Positions 1 to 13,239 are shown, counted from the first letter of the stretch. The stretch is DNA of 64,000 nt from Epiperipatus broadwayi (GCA_028023455.1 JAQFVV010000014.1:3167336-3231335), one strand, 5' to 3'. Made by a program: numbers and translations. The notes: a model not told the origin generated them from the sequence alone.

Positions 1-2900
1 CTTGCAAACGTAATTACAGAATTAAGTAGATATAAAATAAAACAGATTTTGAGAAAAAAAATATGAAACAGTGATAAATGACAAAAATAAAATTAAATGT
101 GTTTTTCAAAGTTATTATCGTAATATAATAATGTAAATTATTCACTATTTAAACCTTTTGCTATTAGAGAAAAATATAGGATTTATTTTCTATATATATC
201 TTTATTTATTATTATTCTTAATAATAATTTTGTGATCTAAACATAGTTGTGTTTTCTATTCAGTAACACTCTGTGGACTTCTGAAAGTTAATTATTATTG
301 ATATATATTACAAAACTACTAACAAATGAAATAAATAATATTATTAAACTTTAAAGATGTTGTTAAATATTAGTGTGCACACAATCTCTACTTAACATAT
401 AATATTAAAAATTTATTTACATGAAATGGACAAAACCCAGCTCCTAATTTGCATGAGAGAGGTAAGTAGAAAAACATAAGCGTCAATACAGGTCTGGAGA
501 TTCAGGTATTTAATACTTCTAATTCACCTGACAAATGAAACTTGTTTATGAAGTGTATACATAATATGAGAGGAAACAGTCTCAATTTCTGCACCAGTGT
601 ATGCTTATGATGTAGTTCAGTTAAGATGACAAATGTATCTATTAAAAAAAACTTAAAATATGTGTGTTTGTTTATAGCAAGAATAAAAAATATAAAGAAC
701 AAGATAAAAATAAAAATTTTCAAGGTACAAAAGTAAACAAAAAACTTGTAATTAGAATTTCTAAGCATGTATTTAAACAAAGAGGCTGCTCAAACATTCA
801 ATTCCATTGTCATAATTAGTACAGAAAGACGATCAATGACAAGATGATGACAGAATAAAAAGACTTGATATTATTTCATGACAAGTAGAAACTAATGCTA
901 GCTCACTACATATGGGAGATATCATATTATAATAAGTGCAACTGACAGCAACTCATGATAAACAGGTTTGGAACCAGCTCATGGGAAATGAAACTAGCGG
1001 CAGTTCATGATAAGCAGATCAAATATCAGTTCATGATAAGTAAACTTATTAATTTAGGTGATTTATGACACTAATACTTAGTGAAATAGTAATGCAGTAT
1101 TCTCTATATTCATGTTTTAAAACAATATTTTAATAATAAGTGTAATAATAAAACAATAGGTATTTTATAATCGTTTACTTTATACAATAGAATTTAATGT
1201 GAACTTTAAGAAACATTAAAATATGCATATATTTTTGTTGTCATCATTCTAATCTAGTACCATATAATGGAAGCTTGATTAAATAGTTGCTGCTGGAAGC
1301 ATATGAAATGTTATGTAATGTTATTAGTATTACTATTTCTAGCCAAAGGGTAAAACAAACCTACAGTTGTTATAAAACTGAGGTTTTAAAAAAATATATA
1401 GAAAGTGACCTGGAGTCACATCTGCATACTATGCAAATAAGTTAATCTGAATTTAAAAGCTATACCTTTTTTTTTAATATCAGATTATTAGCTAAATAAT
1501 AAAAAATGGATTTTAAATGCTCAAGTGCATTAGTTCCAGCTCTGAATCCTCATCTTTACTTATGCAGGCAAAAATCTGAAACCAGTCAGTCTGATAATGG
1601 TGATGTGGTATAATCATTTATTAAATCAAACTTCAAGTAGATGGCTCTAGAGTAGGATGAAAATAATTGCTTCTCTAACTATATGAGTAAACATGTAAAA
1701 GGTTATGTGATGTTACTGTTGGCATAAATTTATATGAACATTGAATGACTATTTATTAATTGTAAATAAACATCATATTTCATTGCTTACTATAGACAGC
1801 AAGATATACTTTAATCTGATTTTTATCAAATGAAAAATAAATACAAACAAAATAATTTATATAAAAATATTATTATCGAGCAGCCAATTTGTTTTATATA
1901 TTCAAGATAAAATAATAATGAATGGATAAATAATGATACCACATGAGCTTATAACCCATAGATTTTTGCATGAATTGCATTATGAATAATGATAACTCTA
2001 GTTAGTTTATGTAAATACACTTCCTTCATTGTCTGCAATAAGAAAAAATTTTGCAGAGGTAGAATGATGACTAAAAACTTAAGCATTTGGAATAACACCT
2101 TAGTTTTTTTTTTTTTATGTTTAAACATCAAATGTCCTCCTGAGTGTTATACAATTTGATTATTTTTTTTAATTAAAAAAATGGTAATTTAATAACTATT
2201 TTATGGAAATGAGATCTTGAGAATGACTAATACAAGAACTTCAAACAAGGTATTTTATGATGAAATTTGGAAGTGGTAGACTTTGTTTATCTTATATATA
2301 TATTATTTTGAAAATATTCTAAAGAAATGCGAAGTTATTTTTATTGGGAAGTTAAATCTGAGAATGGAATATAATGGTGAGCTATAATTAGTAACTGTGT
2401 GTTGAAGTATTTCCGAAAGGAAAGTTTTCTGTAGAAATTAAAAGACAGCAATCCCAAATATTAAATAAACAGATAAATAGACTAGCGTGTTTTATATGTG
2501 GATGTATTTTGTGATTCATAGAATAGTTTGTATAGCTACTGCAAAACTCATCTCTAGTATACGACGATGATAATAGTGGTTGTTATTAATATTATTATTT
2601 TGTTTTGTCTTTTATCTTTTTTATTGGAATTGGAAGGGGAAAAAAATCCTTTGCAAAATATCTACTGCTGATATTGATGACATATTTATAATTTTACATG
2701 TATAACAAACTATGATGAGAAATATTCTATTTATTTAAAAATAATTCCTTCATTAAAATACGCAAAAAAGTTTTTTTTTTTTTAAGATTAAAAAATAATG
2801 AGTTACAATTATTTTATTTTTTAAAGAAAAAGTTTTACTTAGCTTTAATCTTATTTTTAATAAAGAAAATTTCTAATAATAATGACACTAATAAAAAAAA
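1..2900. other. AT-rich non-coding stretch, no recognised gene
   Basis: I see no coding region with family resemblance here. The short ORFs are hydrophobic or lysine-rich AT-driven frames without motifs. The only internal structure noted is a set of degenerate short repeats around 872-1047 built on 'TTCATGATAAG', plus A/T homopolymer runs. Nothing points to an RNA gene or promoter. Confidence 0.6.
872..1047. repeat. Degenerate short tandem repeat, TTCATGATAAG motif
   Basis: Variants of 'CAGTTCATGATAAGCAGA' recur about every 25-50 bases: TTCATGACAAGTAGA near 876, CTCATGATAAACAGG near 952, CTCATGGGAAATGAA near 977, TTCATGATAAGCAGA near 1004 and TTCATGATAAGTAAA near 1029. Spacing is irregular and the copies have diverged, so this is an old minisatellite or the relic of a repeat-rich element. 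No coding potential is visible. Confidence 0.45.
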
Positions 2901-3012
2901 TATGATAAATAACTGTAACATAATAATCCCTTTTGAAAATATGTTTTTCAGATTATTATTATTATTCATATTTAAATACAAATATAATATATATACACTT
3001 AAACTATATGTA

Positions 3013-3313
3013 ATTAGAGGGGATTTGAACCCAGACTTTCAAGCTCCCTTCACTCATTTACTCCATCTTATACAATCGATACACATGACCTCATACAATA
3101 AATAATCTGCAATATATGTATTTTATGCTGAAACAGCTCTCATCGGTTGGTCCGGATCAACATCTCCCACACATATGTATAATCAGTGCTCGTTCAGCAC
3201 GAAATATGTATATCAGAAATCATTTTTTTCACATTATGTAGTCATGTGTATCGGTTAAAATAAGTGTGAATGACTGAAGGGAGATTGAAAGTCTGGGTTC
3301 ATATTCCCTCTTA
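3013..3313. repeat. Family A snapback repeat, copy 1 (hammerhead-bearing)
   Basis: The two halves are imperfect reverse complements. The left arm begins with 'TTAGAGGGGATTTGAACC' and the right arm ends with the complementary 'GGGTTCATATTCCCTCTTA'. Inside, 'CATACAATAAATAATC' on the left faces 'CATTTTTTTCACATTATG' on the right. The centre lies near 3165-3185. The left arm, read on the minus strand, holds a degraded hammerhead core (CCGATGA in place of CTGATGA). The right arm keeps stem II and GAAA but has lost the CTGATGA box at the hairpin centre. The same family recurs at 7.2-8.3, 12.1, 19.7, 22.6 and 48.2-48.6 kb. It has no ORF, so it is a non-autonomous element. Confidence 0.75.
3100..3156 (-). 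ncRNA. Degraded hammerhead ribozyme-like motif (family A copy 1)
   Basis: Read on the minus strand, stem I side ACCAA is followed by CCGATGA (complement of 3139-3145; consensus CTGATGA). Next come a stem II GAGCTG / CAGC-type hairpin with loop TTT and AAAA in the GAAA position, then TACATATA. The C-to-U position of the core and G12 are both substituted, so cleavage activity is unlikely in this copy. The intact versions at 48.4 kb and 19.7 kb justify the assignment. Confidence 0.5.
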
Positions 3314-3363
3314 CTATTATTATTATTATCATCATCATCATCATCATCATTATTATTATTTTT
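3314..3363. repeat. TTA/TCA triplet microsatellite
   Basis: A run of TTA units, then TCA units, then TTA again abuts the right end of the family A hairpin. It resembles the TAA array with embedded TGA units that lies next to the family A copy at 8.3 kb, so these elements may sit in, or seed, triplet repeats. Confidence 0.75.
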
Positions 3364-3654
3364 ATAGATATCTATATCTTGTTGAAAAGCTGGTTTTTTG
3401 ACTTCAAATATCATTTAATGTTTATTGAAAAGCAGATTAGTTGGCCCTAAAATATTTCTATAGAATTAATGCATTCAATGAGTATGCAGTAATAATTTTC
3501 TCTCTAACTTTTAATTCTAATTATGATATTACACAATCTATTCAATGCATTAGATTAAAGAGATATACATTATTGGATTAATTTTTATTTAAGAAAAGTA
3601 AACACAATTATTTTAGTTTTGTCAACTGAATGGAACTATGCTTCATGATTTGAG

Positions 3655-3785
3655 GCAGAGGTAATGTGGTAGAATTTGGAGTTCAAGATTTATGGACAGG
3701 ACAGCACTCCTGCTCTGTCACTTCCAGTAATCAAACTTCTTATAAATCTTGAGCATAAAGCCATTTGATTAATTATTTATTTAGT
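3655..3785 (+). repeat. tRNA-derived SINE, copy 1
   Basis: Shares 'GTGGTAGAAT..GGAGTTCAAGATT' and the downstream 'CACTTCCAGTAATCAAACTTC TTAT' region with copies near 45.4, 51.0 and 55.7 kb. Across the copies an A-box-like 'GTGGTAGAATGACAGA' is followed about 45 nt later by a B-box-like 'GGTTCCATTCC'. That is the spacing of a tRNA-type RNA polymerase III promoter. The 3' part ends in 'AACCAGTCAATTA'-like sequence. No clear target duplication is seen around this copy. Confidence 0.5.
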
Positions 3786-6700
3786 GGAATTGTTGCCATT
3801 AACCTGTCATATGGTATTTGAATGTCAAGTGCTTTTCTGTACAAATATTTCTTTTTATTTTATTTTTTACAAATATTTTTGTAATTAAGTATCATTTACT
3901 TAATGTTGATTTCTGGTGATAATATCAATTTTCTTCACAAAATTCTCATCATAGTGCAGATGAATTATTATTAGATTGTTTACTTCTAATTCAAAAACTC
4001 TATTATTGGAATAAAAAAGAAATATTTTGATTTATTATTTTAATTAGTGCTATATTAAACTTTCTGATATAATATAAGTTTATTCTGTAATTAAAGTATT
4101 CCTATTAATAAAATAAATGTATACAGTATACAAAAATTATTGTAAATTACATCACACAAACCTCATGATTAAACAAGCCAATAAAATATCAGCAATTGGT
4201 TTCCAAGACAACAGTAAAATTAGACATTGTGGTTTATTATTTGTAAAGTATTGTGTGTTAATTTATTTGAAGCCATAAAAATAAATATTTATTAAACTAT
4301 TTTCAAACAATTTATCTTTGCTTAGTATAATGAAATTTATGGAATTCCATTTGATTAATAATAATATTATTGTCTTGACAATAGATTGTTGATATTCTAT
4401 TAGCCTGTTTAAGTATGAGGGGTGTAATGATGTTATTTATATATAATAGCCAGTTAACTGTTAGTATTTAATAATTTATTATATTGAAAAGCATATTGTA
4501 TATATAAAACTATGGATAGTAAAATTAATACTTATTTACATTTTCAGCAGTATTTGGGGTTATAATGAGAGAGACTTTATTGTTGAAATTTTGCTTTTTT
4601 TCAAGAAATTTGTTTAATTTTTAAAAATAATTATTATTCAGGAGTTCATAAGAAATTCAAGCATTGGAAATGAGAAAACTGGCTCACGATCCATGGTCCT
4701 TGAGATCCAAAGTATTTTATTAAATTACTATGCCAAATCATGCAGATCATGTTTACTATTGATATGATTGTGACAAAGCATCTTGAATATTTTACTACAC
4801 TGTTATTACACAATATATATATATAACAAAGAAAAATTAAAAACAAAACAAAAAACAAGGCAAGACAAAACAGGAAAAGATAATTTATAAAAAAAAAAAC
4901 CACACACACACCTTACATATTAAAAATCCAGTATAATGGGAACAAAAAACACAACCTATAATATAAAATATTCACTTATAATCACACAAGAAGTTTAAAT
5001 TCATTAATGAAGCCATGTGCTATTATAACAAAGTTAGTTAATCAAATGATACACAAGCATGTAAATATATAAATAGCTATTCACTCATATTTCAATAATT
5101 AAAAACATATCCAAAACAATTTTATAACTGTATAGTAATTCATCCTGGAATGAGGATTTCAGCAGGTGTTTTCAGAAATTATTAGCAATCATCCCTTTCC
5201 CATATATTCATTTGTATGTGATTTGATTATCCAATTTTGTCACATATTTTTGATCATGATTTTATATCTATCTTGGACAAAATTTTATATATCAAGTGTT
5301 GTACAATTGTATTTAATTTTTAATAGAAATTAATTCCGATGGATGAATATACAGAAGTACTAAAAATACCTAACATGTCAAAGCAAAAAAACACAAATTA
5401 ACTAAAAGAGTGAAATACAAAACCTTTTACTAAAATGAAAAATTCATTCAACTCCTTAAGGTTACATGTAATAATATGATGTTTCAGATTTACTAAGGTA
5501 TAAAATTAGATTTTATATAATTGTTTTTATTCTCTATAGATTTTTAAAACTTATGCATAGAGAAAGCTTAATTAAGAATCACTAAGTAAATTCACTTGAG
5601 GGCTATTACTCAAATATGCTGCAACAAATACTTAATTGTGTTGTGCCATTTAGTGAAGAGATTTGTTTGTATCATCTATATTATATGCTGGCCTTTTCTA
5701 TGTCAGAAAATGTAACTAATTCAATTTCTTTTCCTCTTCAAATTTTTTTTAAATAAATGGCTTCTGAGTTTATTCTTTTTGATATTTTCCACTTATTAAC
5801 ATTTCCTTTTCTTCCAAATTCATATCTCTACAATTTCCAATTGCATTTTCTTCATTTGAAATAGATTTTTACTATCTCAAATTTTTCAGATATGGTTCAT
5901 TTGACTAAAAATACTATTATTTCAAATTCAGTTTTATATATATGTGTGTGTTAAATATTTTCACAGATTATTTAACATGTAAAAAAAAAAAAAAAACATC
6001 TATGCAATAACTGGAGAAAAATATCCAGCAATGATATTATTAGGTAACTACCAATTAAAATTAGTAATCCCCAACGCTCCAATAGTTAAAATTGCTTTTG
6101 TCTAAATTTACTTAGAGGTAAAATACAGTACAATAGTCCACTTTTATTTCAGTGCCCAAGATCTTATATGGGACATAAATAAATTCAGACAGATATTTTT
6201 ATAAGTGTGAAGACTTTGAAACTCTAAAAGTCTGCTAGTAATAAATCATCTCTCTCTATATATATATATATACACAATTTAAATACTTTCAAAGATATTA
6301 AAATTTCATCTTTTTTATTTTCTCAAACTTCCATGCATCTTATATTTGATATTGATCATTCACTTATTCATTCTATTTTTTATTTTTATTTAATACTGTA
6401 CGTAGCATTGTTCTAAAATATATCATTGTAAAAGATAAGCTGATATTATCAAATACTTATAAGTGTATGTTTAAATTGATGAAAAATAATTTTTAATACA
6501 ATTAAAATTTTTCCAAATGTCTTTAATAGCCTTAAAATTTAGCAGTTCAATAATATTGATTAAATAGAATATCCAATAAAAAATATACTCATTTCAAAAA
6601 AGTCAAGTGTTGGACTTTTCATCTTCCTTTCTGTAGATGATGAATCCTCCTTTCTTTAGATGATGATGAACACTTATTCCATGGAATTTAGTATAAAGAT

Positions 6701-7110
6701 TGTGTGGAATAATTAATTTATATGACTGAAAGTAAAATGAAATTTTCTTTTAAAATTTAATAAATTTATTATTACCTATTTAATAAAAATTGAAAACTAC
6801 AAGATTTCATTAATTATTATTATTTTTTTAAAATAATTTTAAAAGTATATGTGTGTATACATGCTGTCAATTATATGATTCATTGTCTTAAAAATGTGTA
6901 ATTTATAATATTGTCATAGCTAGCAATTCAGAAGTGTGTCTTTATTTATATATACAATATCCTATTTCAAATGAGCTCAGCAGAGAATTCTTCCTTGTTC
7001 TAATATAAATATATATACACAAGAATCTCATCTTATGTGAAAGATAATCTGCGTAGTAAAGTTAGAATTATATTTTAGAACACATACGTTTTCAAAAATT
7101 GTATCACATT
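3786..7110. other. AT-rich non-coding stretch, no recognised gene
   Basis: Only short AT-driven frames, homopolymer runs and small AT/CA microsatellites (for example near 4813, 5936 and 6256) are present. I recognise no domain, no repeat family named elsewhere in this window and no RNA gene. Confidence 0.55.
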
Positions 7111-7249
7111 TTTAAAATAATATTTGAATACAAGTATAGTGCATTTACTTAAGCTAAATGTAATTAAAGAGGATTTGAACACAGATTTTCAAGCTGCATT
7201 TAATCATCCATTCTACTTTATATAACCGATACACATAACTACATACATA

Positions 7250-8175
7250 TGATAAAACCATCAAGACATCATATGATCACTATTTCATATGCCTACACAT
7301 GTTGTTTATAAGACCTTTCATATAGTAATACCACCAAGTGCAAGCCTTCATAATCAATGGATGCAGGAATGTTTGTGCCTAAAATTCCTATATAGTGCCT
7401 ATTCATCTAACATCCCCAGACTAAATTTTTAGCTTGTGGCTTTCATCAGTGAAGAGCCTTGGATTTGAGAGCACTATGCCTAGATCTTAGGATCTAATGC
7501 AACCTTCCAGCTGCCACCTTTTACCCATTTGGTTAACTATAAAGCTAGGAGCCTAAGATAAAACAATCATAATGGTTTCCAACCCAAGCCTGTTCATCTG
7601 GGAATATTGGATGAGTAGGTATTAGACAGGGATTTTGTGAAAAAAACCTTCCTGCATCCATTGATTAGGAAGGCTTGCTCTTGGTGGCACTACTGTATGG
7701 AGAGTTTGATACTCTTATTAACAGCATGTGTAAGCATATAAAATGGTTATCATGTGATGTTTAGATGGTTTTATACTTATTCTATCCATATGATAATGGT
7801 GACTGTAATTTTTGAAAATCCAAGGATACCAAAATGTATAGATGCTGAACTGAGTTCAAATCTATATGAGTATCCAAGTGAATGAGCTTGGATTGGAAAC
7901 ATTATGGTGTTTTCATCTTGGGCTTCTAGCTTTATAGTTAACCCAATAAGTAAAAGGTGGCTGCTATATGATTGCATTAGATCCTAAGATTTAGGCGAAG
8001 GGCTCTTGAATATCCAAAGTTCCTCAAACTGCAAGCTAGAAACTAGTCTGAGGATGTTGGATAAGTAGTCACCAAATAGGGATTTTTATACACAAACCTT
8101 CCTGAATCCAGTGATTATGAAGGCTTGCACTTGGTGGCACTACTCTTGGAGTGTTTGGCACTCTTATTACATATA
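7250..8175. mobile_element. Interleaved palindromic complex B-C-B'-spacer-C'-B''
   Basis: Block B (7255-7440) reappears in reverse complement at 7600-7775 and again, diverged, at 8025-8170. The shared landmark is 'CACTACTGTATGGAGAGTTT' with 'GCTTGCACTTGGTGGCAC'. Block C (7440-7600), marked by 'GGATCTAATGCAACC' and 'GGTTAACTATAAAGC', reappears inverted at 7860-8025. No transposase frame is visible. The arrangement implies at least two rounds of inverted duplication or template switching, or nested foldback insertions. Related B copies lie at 22253-22557 and 45208-45330. Confidence 0.65.
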
Positions 8176-8194
8176 TGTGAAAAAGATAAGTGAT

Positions 8195-8260
8195 TTCCAA
8201 TATACTGATGAGTGCTATTTCAACATGAAATACATATATTGGAGATCATTTATCTTTTTC
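8195..8260 (+). ncRNA. Hammerhead ribozyme-like motif (family A copy 2)
   Basis: CTGATGA occupies 8205-8211. Stem II is GTGCTATTTCAACAT (8212-8226, partly paired), followed by an intact GAAA at 8227-8230, TACATATA at 8231-8238 and TTGG at 8239-8242. The matching CCAA is at 8197-8200 but is separated from the core by TATA, so stem I is disrupted here. The core boxes are intact, but the altered stem I makes activity doubtful. Confidence 0.55.
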
Positions 8261-8360
8261 ACATGTATAAAGTAGAGTGGATGATTGAATGATGCTTGAA
8301 AGTCTGTGTTCAAATTCCCTTTAATTTTTAAAAATAAATTTTTATTAGCTAATAGTATTG

Positions 8361-8521
<161 letters not shown>

Positions 8522-8559
8522 TGCTCTAACATTGCACTAAACTATGCAGAGCAATAGAA

Positions 8560-11500
8560 GAATGACATAAAAGGACTGTGATCCATTGATCTTTAGTTCC
8601 AGACTCCATTAGTCTAATAATGTATCAAACTATAAAAGACAATAGAAGAATGACATATTTTCACAGCATAATATGAAATATTTTGTACTCTCTTTTTCTA
8701 TATCAGCAATATAGTCTTTCATGACATAATTTTTATCATTCTTCATCATGTTTAATTATAACAGTAATTTTTTCCAGTTAATGCTTTTGACTGTTTTTTT
8801 TTTTTTTTTAGCAAACTACAAACATAATAAGGAAAGTTTTGACAACATTATCAAAAGGAATTAAAAGATTTTAAAGTAAGACCAAACTGGGTGTAACTTC
8901 AGTCAAGTTTTCCTGTTTTATTTGCATTATAAATCTGATACTTAAGCAGTGAGCTTAACCCCTGTCATATCTTTTTTACTAATAATGTTTAAAAACAATA
9001 TACTGATAATCTTCTTTGTAATCTTTATTCATAGAACTCATTTTTCTTTTTAACTAAGATAAGGTAGATATACATTTATTAAGCAATTATTATTTTGCTA
9101 TCTAAGTTAGCTGGAAGCTGATTTAGATTTAAACACTAGCTTATAAATAGTTTACCACACCAGATAATTACCCATATTGATCAAAATTGGAAAAAAATTC
9201 ATGGGTGCAACATTCATAGAAGTGTAACAGCTTCACTATCATTGGTGAAAGCTGCATTATGTAAAAGTCATAATGTTGATTTTTGAACTCACCATAATGG
9301 CATTCACAAGACTAATCCAGATTAACTTGAAATTTTTACTTTATATTTAACAAAAGCTAAATAGTAATTTATTTATTCAATTCTCAATGGTGAACTAAAT
9401 TGGCTAACAACCTGAAAGCAAGCTATATGACTTGTGATAAAAAATTAGGATTTAGTCAGCCTGGAAGCAAATCCCTTACTGTAGGTATGGCAGTTATTTG
9501 CACTAATCACTGGGCCTTTCAGCAATGGTTAACAGAAGGATAAGGTTCCAAGATAGTTGAGGTTGAAAAATTCACTTCTGATATTATGCAGTTTCCCCTA
9601 TCAATAAAGGAGATCTCATATTAGTTGTGAATGCAATTTCATGATTTAAGTTTCAGATTTTCCAGAGTTATATCATTACAATGTTCTGACCAGTCATAAA
9701 AATCATAGCAATGATGCCTGATTGTTATTATAAAAAAATGGGCTCCATTCTTGTTGATCCTAAGTTCTTATATAGGAAGCTAATTTAGACAATAACCCAC
9801 TGTGAGAACAAAATTTAATTCAAAGATGATATTAGCAATACCTAATTAAATTAAATTAAAATTCTCATTCCCAAGGCAAGTTGCTAAGTAACTCATTTTT
9901 AATAACTGATGCAAAGCATTCATTTTTTAATAATCTTGTGAAAAATTTGATTCTTTATATCTTCTACAATATTGTTAAAATGAATATTTAGCAATTCTGC
10001 CTTGGAAATATGAAACTGAGCTAAACTTAATTAGATATGGTTAACATCTTCTATGAATTTAATTTTCTTTTTACAGTTGTCATTGTTTTAGATTAATTTT
10101 TGATATAAGAAGTTAGGCCTTGGGCAAGAATGATAATTCATTTTGTTGTCATAGTAACTAGTATTGATCGAAACAATATTATTTAACATGTTACTTGGGT
10201 ACTCAAACATATTACATTTTTATTATATATAGATTTATCTGAGACACTGTGATCAAATATTTATATCTTTGTCACCAATCATCCTAAATAAATACCATTA
10301 ATAATTATTATTAATCATTTATTAAACTAGAGATTATTTCTAACCCAGATATAAACTTTAAACCTCTGTTAAAGATCAATATATATGTTTGCATGAAAGT
10401 TTGTGATGATGATATTTTAGCTGTAATTATATTTTAGTCTACTTCCATGTGTAGTTTTAATTTTTTTTTATATCCTTATAAAAAAATTCAAACTTTATTT
10501 AAACTTTTAAAATACATTTAACTAATAGTAATAACATACAAGTTAGTATATAAGATATTTTGGGTGCTACTATTTTTGTCTCCTCTTTAGATATTGTTGG
10601 TCTAAGGTACTAGCATGGGAATAGAATCAGGGATCTTTAAATTCATGTTGAATTTAAGATTATTCTATAATCATTAGTCTATTCTGTCAACAGCAATCAT
10701 CAAACTCTGTTTGAATTTTATGCTAGTACTGTCTCTGGACCCGTCAGCAATACCTAAAGAAAAGAGGACAATAATACAACTCAAAAGATTACGTTATGTG
10801 TGCTATTACTAGTAGTTGAATGTATTTGAAAAGTATAAGTAAAGTTTGAATTTTTCTAAAAAACATTTAATAATTATGTAACTGTTTTTTAATTAAACAT
10901 AAACACAAAATTCAATTTCATCTCTCTTTTTCTACGTATAATTATATATATATTTAACACTTTTACTCTATCATAAATTTTAAAAAATAGAGAAACAACA
11001 ATATTAATCTTTAACTGAAATTTGAAGTTTATAATTGATCTAAGGATAACCTTTAGTAAATTATTAATAATAATCATTAATAATATTCTCATCTCGAGTG
11101 GTCAGTGTCAAAGTTGTAAATGCAAAAAGTTTAACATGTGTAAATCAAAGTATAAAACTTAATATTCATAAATGCTGAAAAATGATGAAAAGATATTTAA
11201 GAGATTGTAACGTGGGCCAACTGACGACTACTAGTGCAGCAAAAAGTGAATCTTGGGCGTCATTTATTGTTTTCAGATCTTATTATTTATATGTCTAAAG
11301 CATATTTGGTGGAATGAAAGTTTATAATGCGTCGAATATCTATACAGTATTGAAATGTAATAAATGCATATCATTTAAAAAAATTATTCATATATATAGT
11401 ATACAACTAAAAACTTTGACTTGCTAAGTTTTTTTTTCCTAAAAAAAAGAATGACCTTGCTTTATTATATTCTATCGTTTAATATTGTCAAGTTAAAATT

Positions 11501-12050
11501 TAATTATAAAAGTGTGTAAATTTTCCTTTTTACCTCTAAGATTCCTCTTGACTGAACCAAATCAATATTCTTCTAATGGATTAGAATTTTCTCTGAATTC
11601 TATTTTGCCAGCATAATAGTAACTTTTACTTTCAGTCTTTTACAGGTGTACTTAGAAGGTTTCTATGTGAGGAGTCTCACTTTTTTGGTAAAATAAATTT
11701 AATTGCCAGGTGGGCTCAGGTAAATCCTAATTTAATAATCAACTGAGCTTGTTATTAGAAGTCTGAAAGCAAATTATAAGCACTTCTGTTTTTAAAAAAA
11801 TTATTTACTAGAGCAGAAAGTTGTTAGGAATTATCAGTTTCTTTACGCAGTTAAAATAATATTCTTACATACAGGATAAAATAATTACTTGAAGAAAGTT
11901 AAAAATTATTATTGTTATAAAACAAAGTTTAATATTTTTTTTATTTTTATTTAAAGCATAACGTACGATGTTATAAAAAAGTTTAAAAAAAAAACTATAT
12001 TCAGTATATATAAAGTTAAATTTATCATATATACGCTAGTCATATAAATC
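8560..12050. other. AT-rich non-coding stretch, no recognised gene
   Basis: No frame shows a recognisable domain. There are poly(T) and poly(A) tracts (8795, 10459, 11430) and diffuse AT repeats. A short less AT-rich patch at 11210-11270 ('GTGGGCCAACTGACGACTAC') stands out in base composition but matches nothing I recognise. Confidence 0.5.
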
Positions 12051-12142
12051 AAGATATCAGAAAAGGGCAAATGACATCCAAGATCATTTCATGCTAAAGC
12101 AGCATTCATCAGATGGTCAGGTCACTATCTCTCCATACGTCT
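12050..12142 (-). ncRNA. Hammerhead ribozyme-like motif (isolated family A fragment)
   Basis: Only the ribozyme-bearing part of family A remains. On the minus strand, CTGATGA is the complement of 12106-12112. Stem II is the complement of 12091-12105, with perfectly pairing ATGCT and AGCAT arms. GAAA is the complement of 12087-12090. Stem I is weak (GACCAT against TTGG). The loop and stem bases differ from the 19.7 and 48.4 kb copies while pairing is kept, which supports a once-selected RNA structure. Confidence 0.6.
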
Positions 12143-12759
12143 TTATTTTGCTTGCTTTGTAATTATGGTAATTAATTCAAATGATGCAAACTTTCTGAAC
12201 TCACAACTATGAGTCTATCTTATCTACTTAAATAAATGCGTCAATAGTTGTTACTAATTATTGATCAGATTAAAAATTGTCATATTTTTAGCCCAAATAT
12301 TTTTACTTTAAATTTTGATTACAGATTGATATATCTATTATTATTACCAGATGTGTCTGGCCTTTTGAAAGTCTATCGTTTTAATGTGTGAAATTAGACA
12401 GCTACCGATAACCATAAAGGTTTATTAATGGCGGAATTATTTCCTTCTCGTAAAATATTCTTTGTAATAAAAATTACGAATTATTAAACATAGGGGTTAA
12501 AGTACTTCCTTTGCATAAAATGGTCATAATAAACAGTTTATTAAACATAGTATAATAAAATATCAATATATTAAAATAAGCAAAAATTTATTAACTTACT
12601 TTTACAGATTAATATATTTATACTAATACTTCTGGATAGATGACAATTTTAATAAAGCTCATTCATCATTTAGTAATATCCTTGTTTATTATCATATATT
12701 ACCATCACTTTTTGTGATTGTTGATCCCTAAGGACGGTTTAAGTTTCTTAAATTAGAAC

Positions 12760-13200
12760 CCAAATTTCTTACCTTCTTAATTAAGGTAAATCAAAATGTC
12801 ATGCATACTAATCACTTTTTACACTTCAAGAGATATCTAAATAATATTGATCCAATATGCCTGCTCTGCAAGACTCAAGAGGATACTTTTGACCATATTA
12901 TTAAATCATGCCCTCGGCTGGTAGGCATTAGATTGCTAATATCTCAAAGCTCGAGCATTGACTTTTACAAAATTCTATCATTGAAAGATTCCTTACAAAG
13001 TAGACAATTTCCTTTCATTAGACTTTCATTGTTTTTAGTTCATACAATCTGGAGCATCCATTGCAAACTAATATTCACCTTCCGACCTCCAAATCAGGAC
13101 GTCATATTTATCGATCACCTTAATAAGTTAAAAAGTAAAGATCTTATCCTATCTTCAAAATTCCTCTATAATGAGACATGAAATCTCTTTCAAATACCAA
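12760..13200 (+). pseudogene. LINE (non-LTR retrotransposon) ORF2 C-terminal fragment
   Basis: The frame opening at 12801 encodes 126 residues with the motif C-LL-C-KTQEDTFDHIIKSC-P around residues 20-39. This has the C-x2-C-x(10-12)-H-x4-C layout of the zinc-binding region after the reverse transcriptase domain of many LINE ORF2 proteins. The residues just upstream ('HTNHFLHFKRYLN') also fit that region. The reverse transcriptase itself is missing, so this is a 5'-truncated relic as usual for LINEs. It ends near the 3' end of the oppositely oriented Helitron. The clade cannot be named from so short a piece. Confidence 0.65.
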
Positions 13201-13239
13201 AAATCACCTAAGACATAAACAATCACACACAAAATTTGA

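Larger units (their letters stand above)
7125..8323. repeat. Family A snapback repeat, copy 2, interrupted by nested palindromes B and C
   Basis: The outer A arm starts with 'GAGGATTTGAACACAGATTT' near 7170 and is matched in reverse complement by the sequence ending near 8320 ('GTCTGTGTTCAAATTCCC'). The A sequence breaks off at about 7250 ('ACATACATATG') and resumes near 8170 ('ACATATATGTGAAAAAG'). Between them lies about 0.9 kb of other palindromic repeats. On resumption the left-arm end is joined directly to a right-arm hammerhead. The A element was therefore split by a later insertion. Confidence 0.7.

Noticed and set aside
7320-7400. Hammerhead in the B family
   Set aside because: 'GGATGAGTAGG'-like words in B resemble CTGATGAG, but no stem II plus GAAA follows at the right distance.
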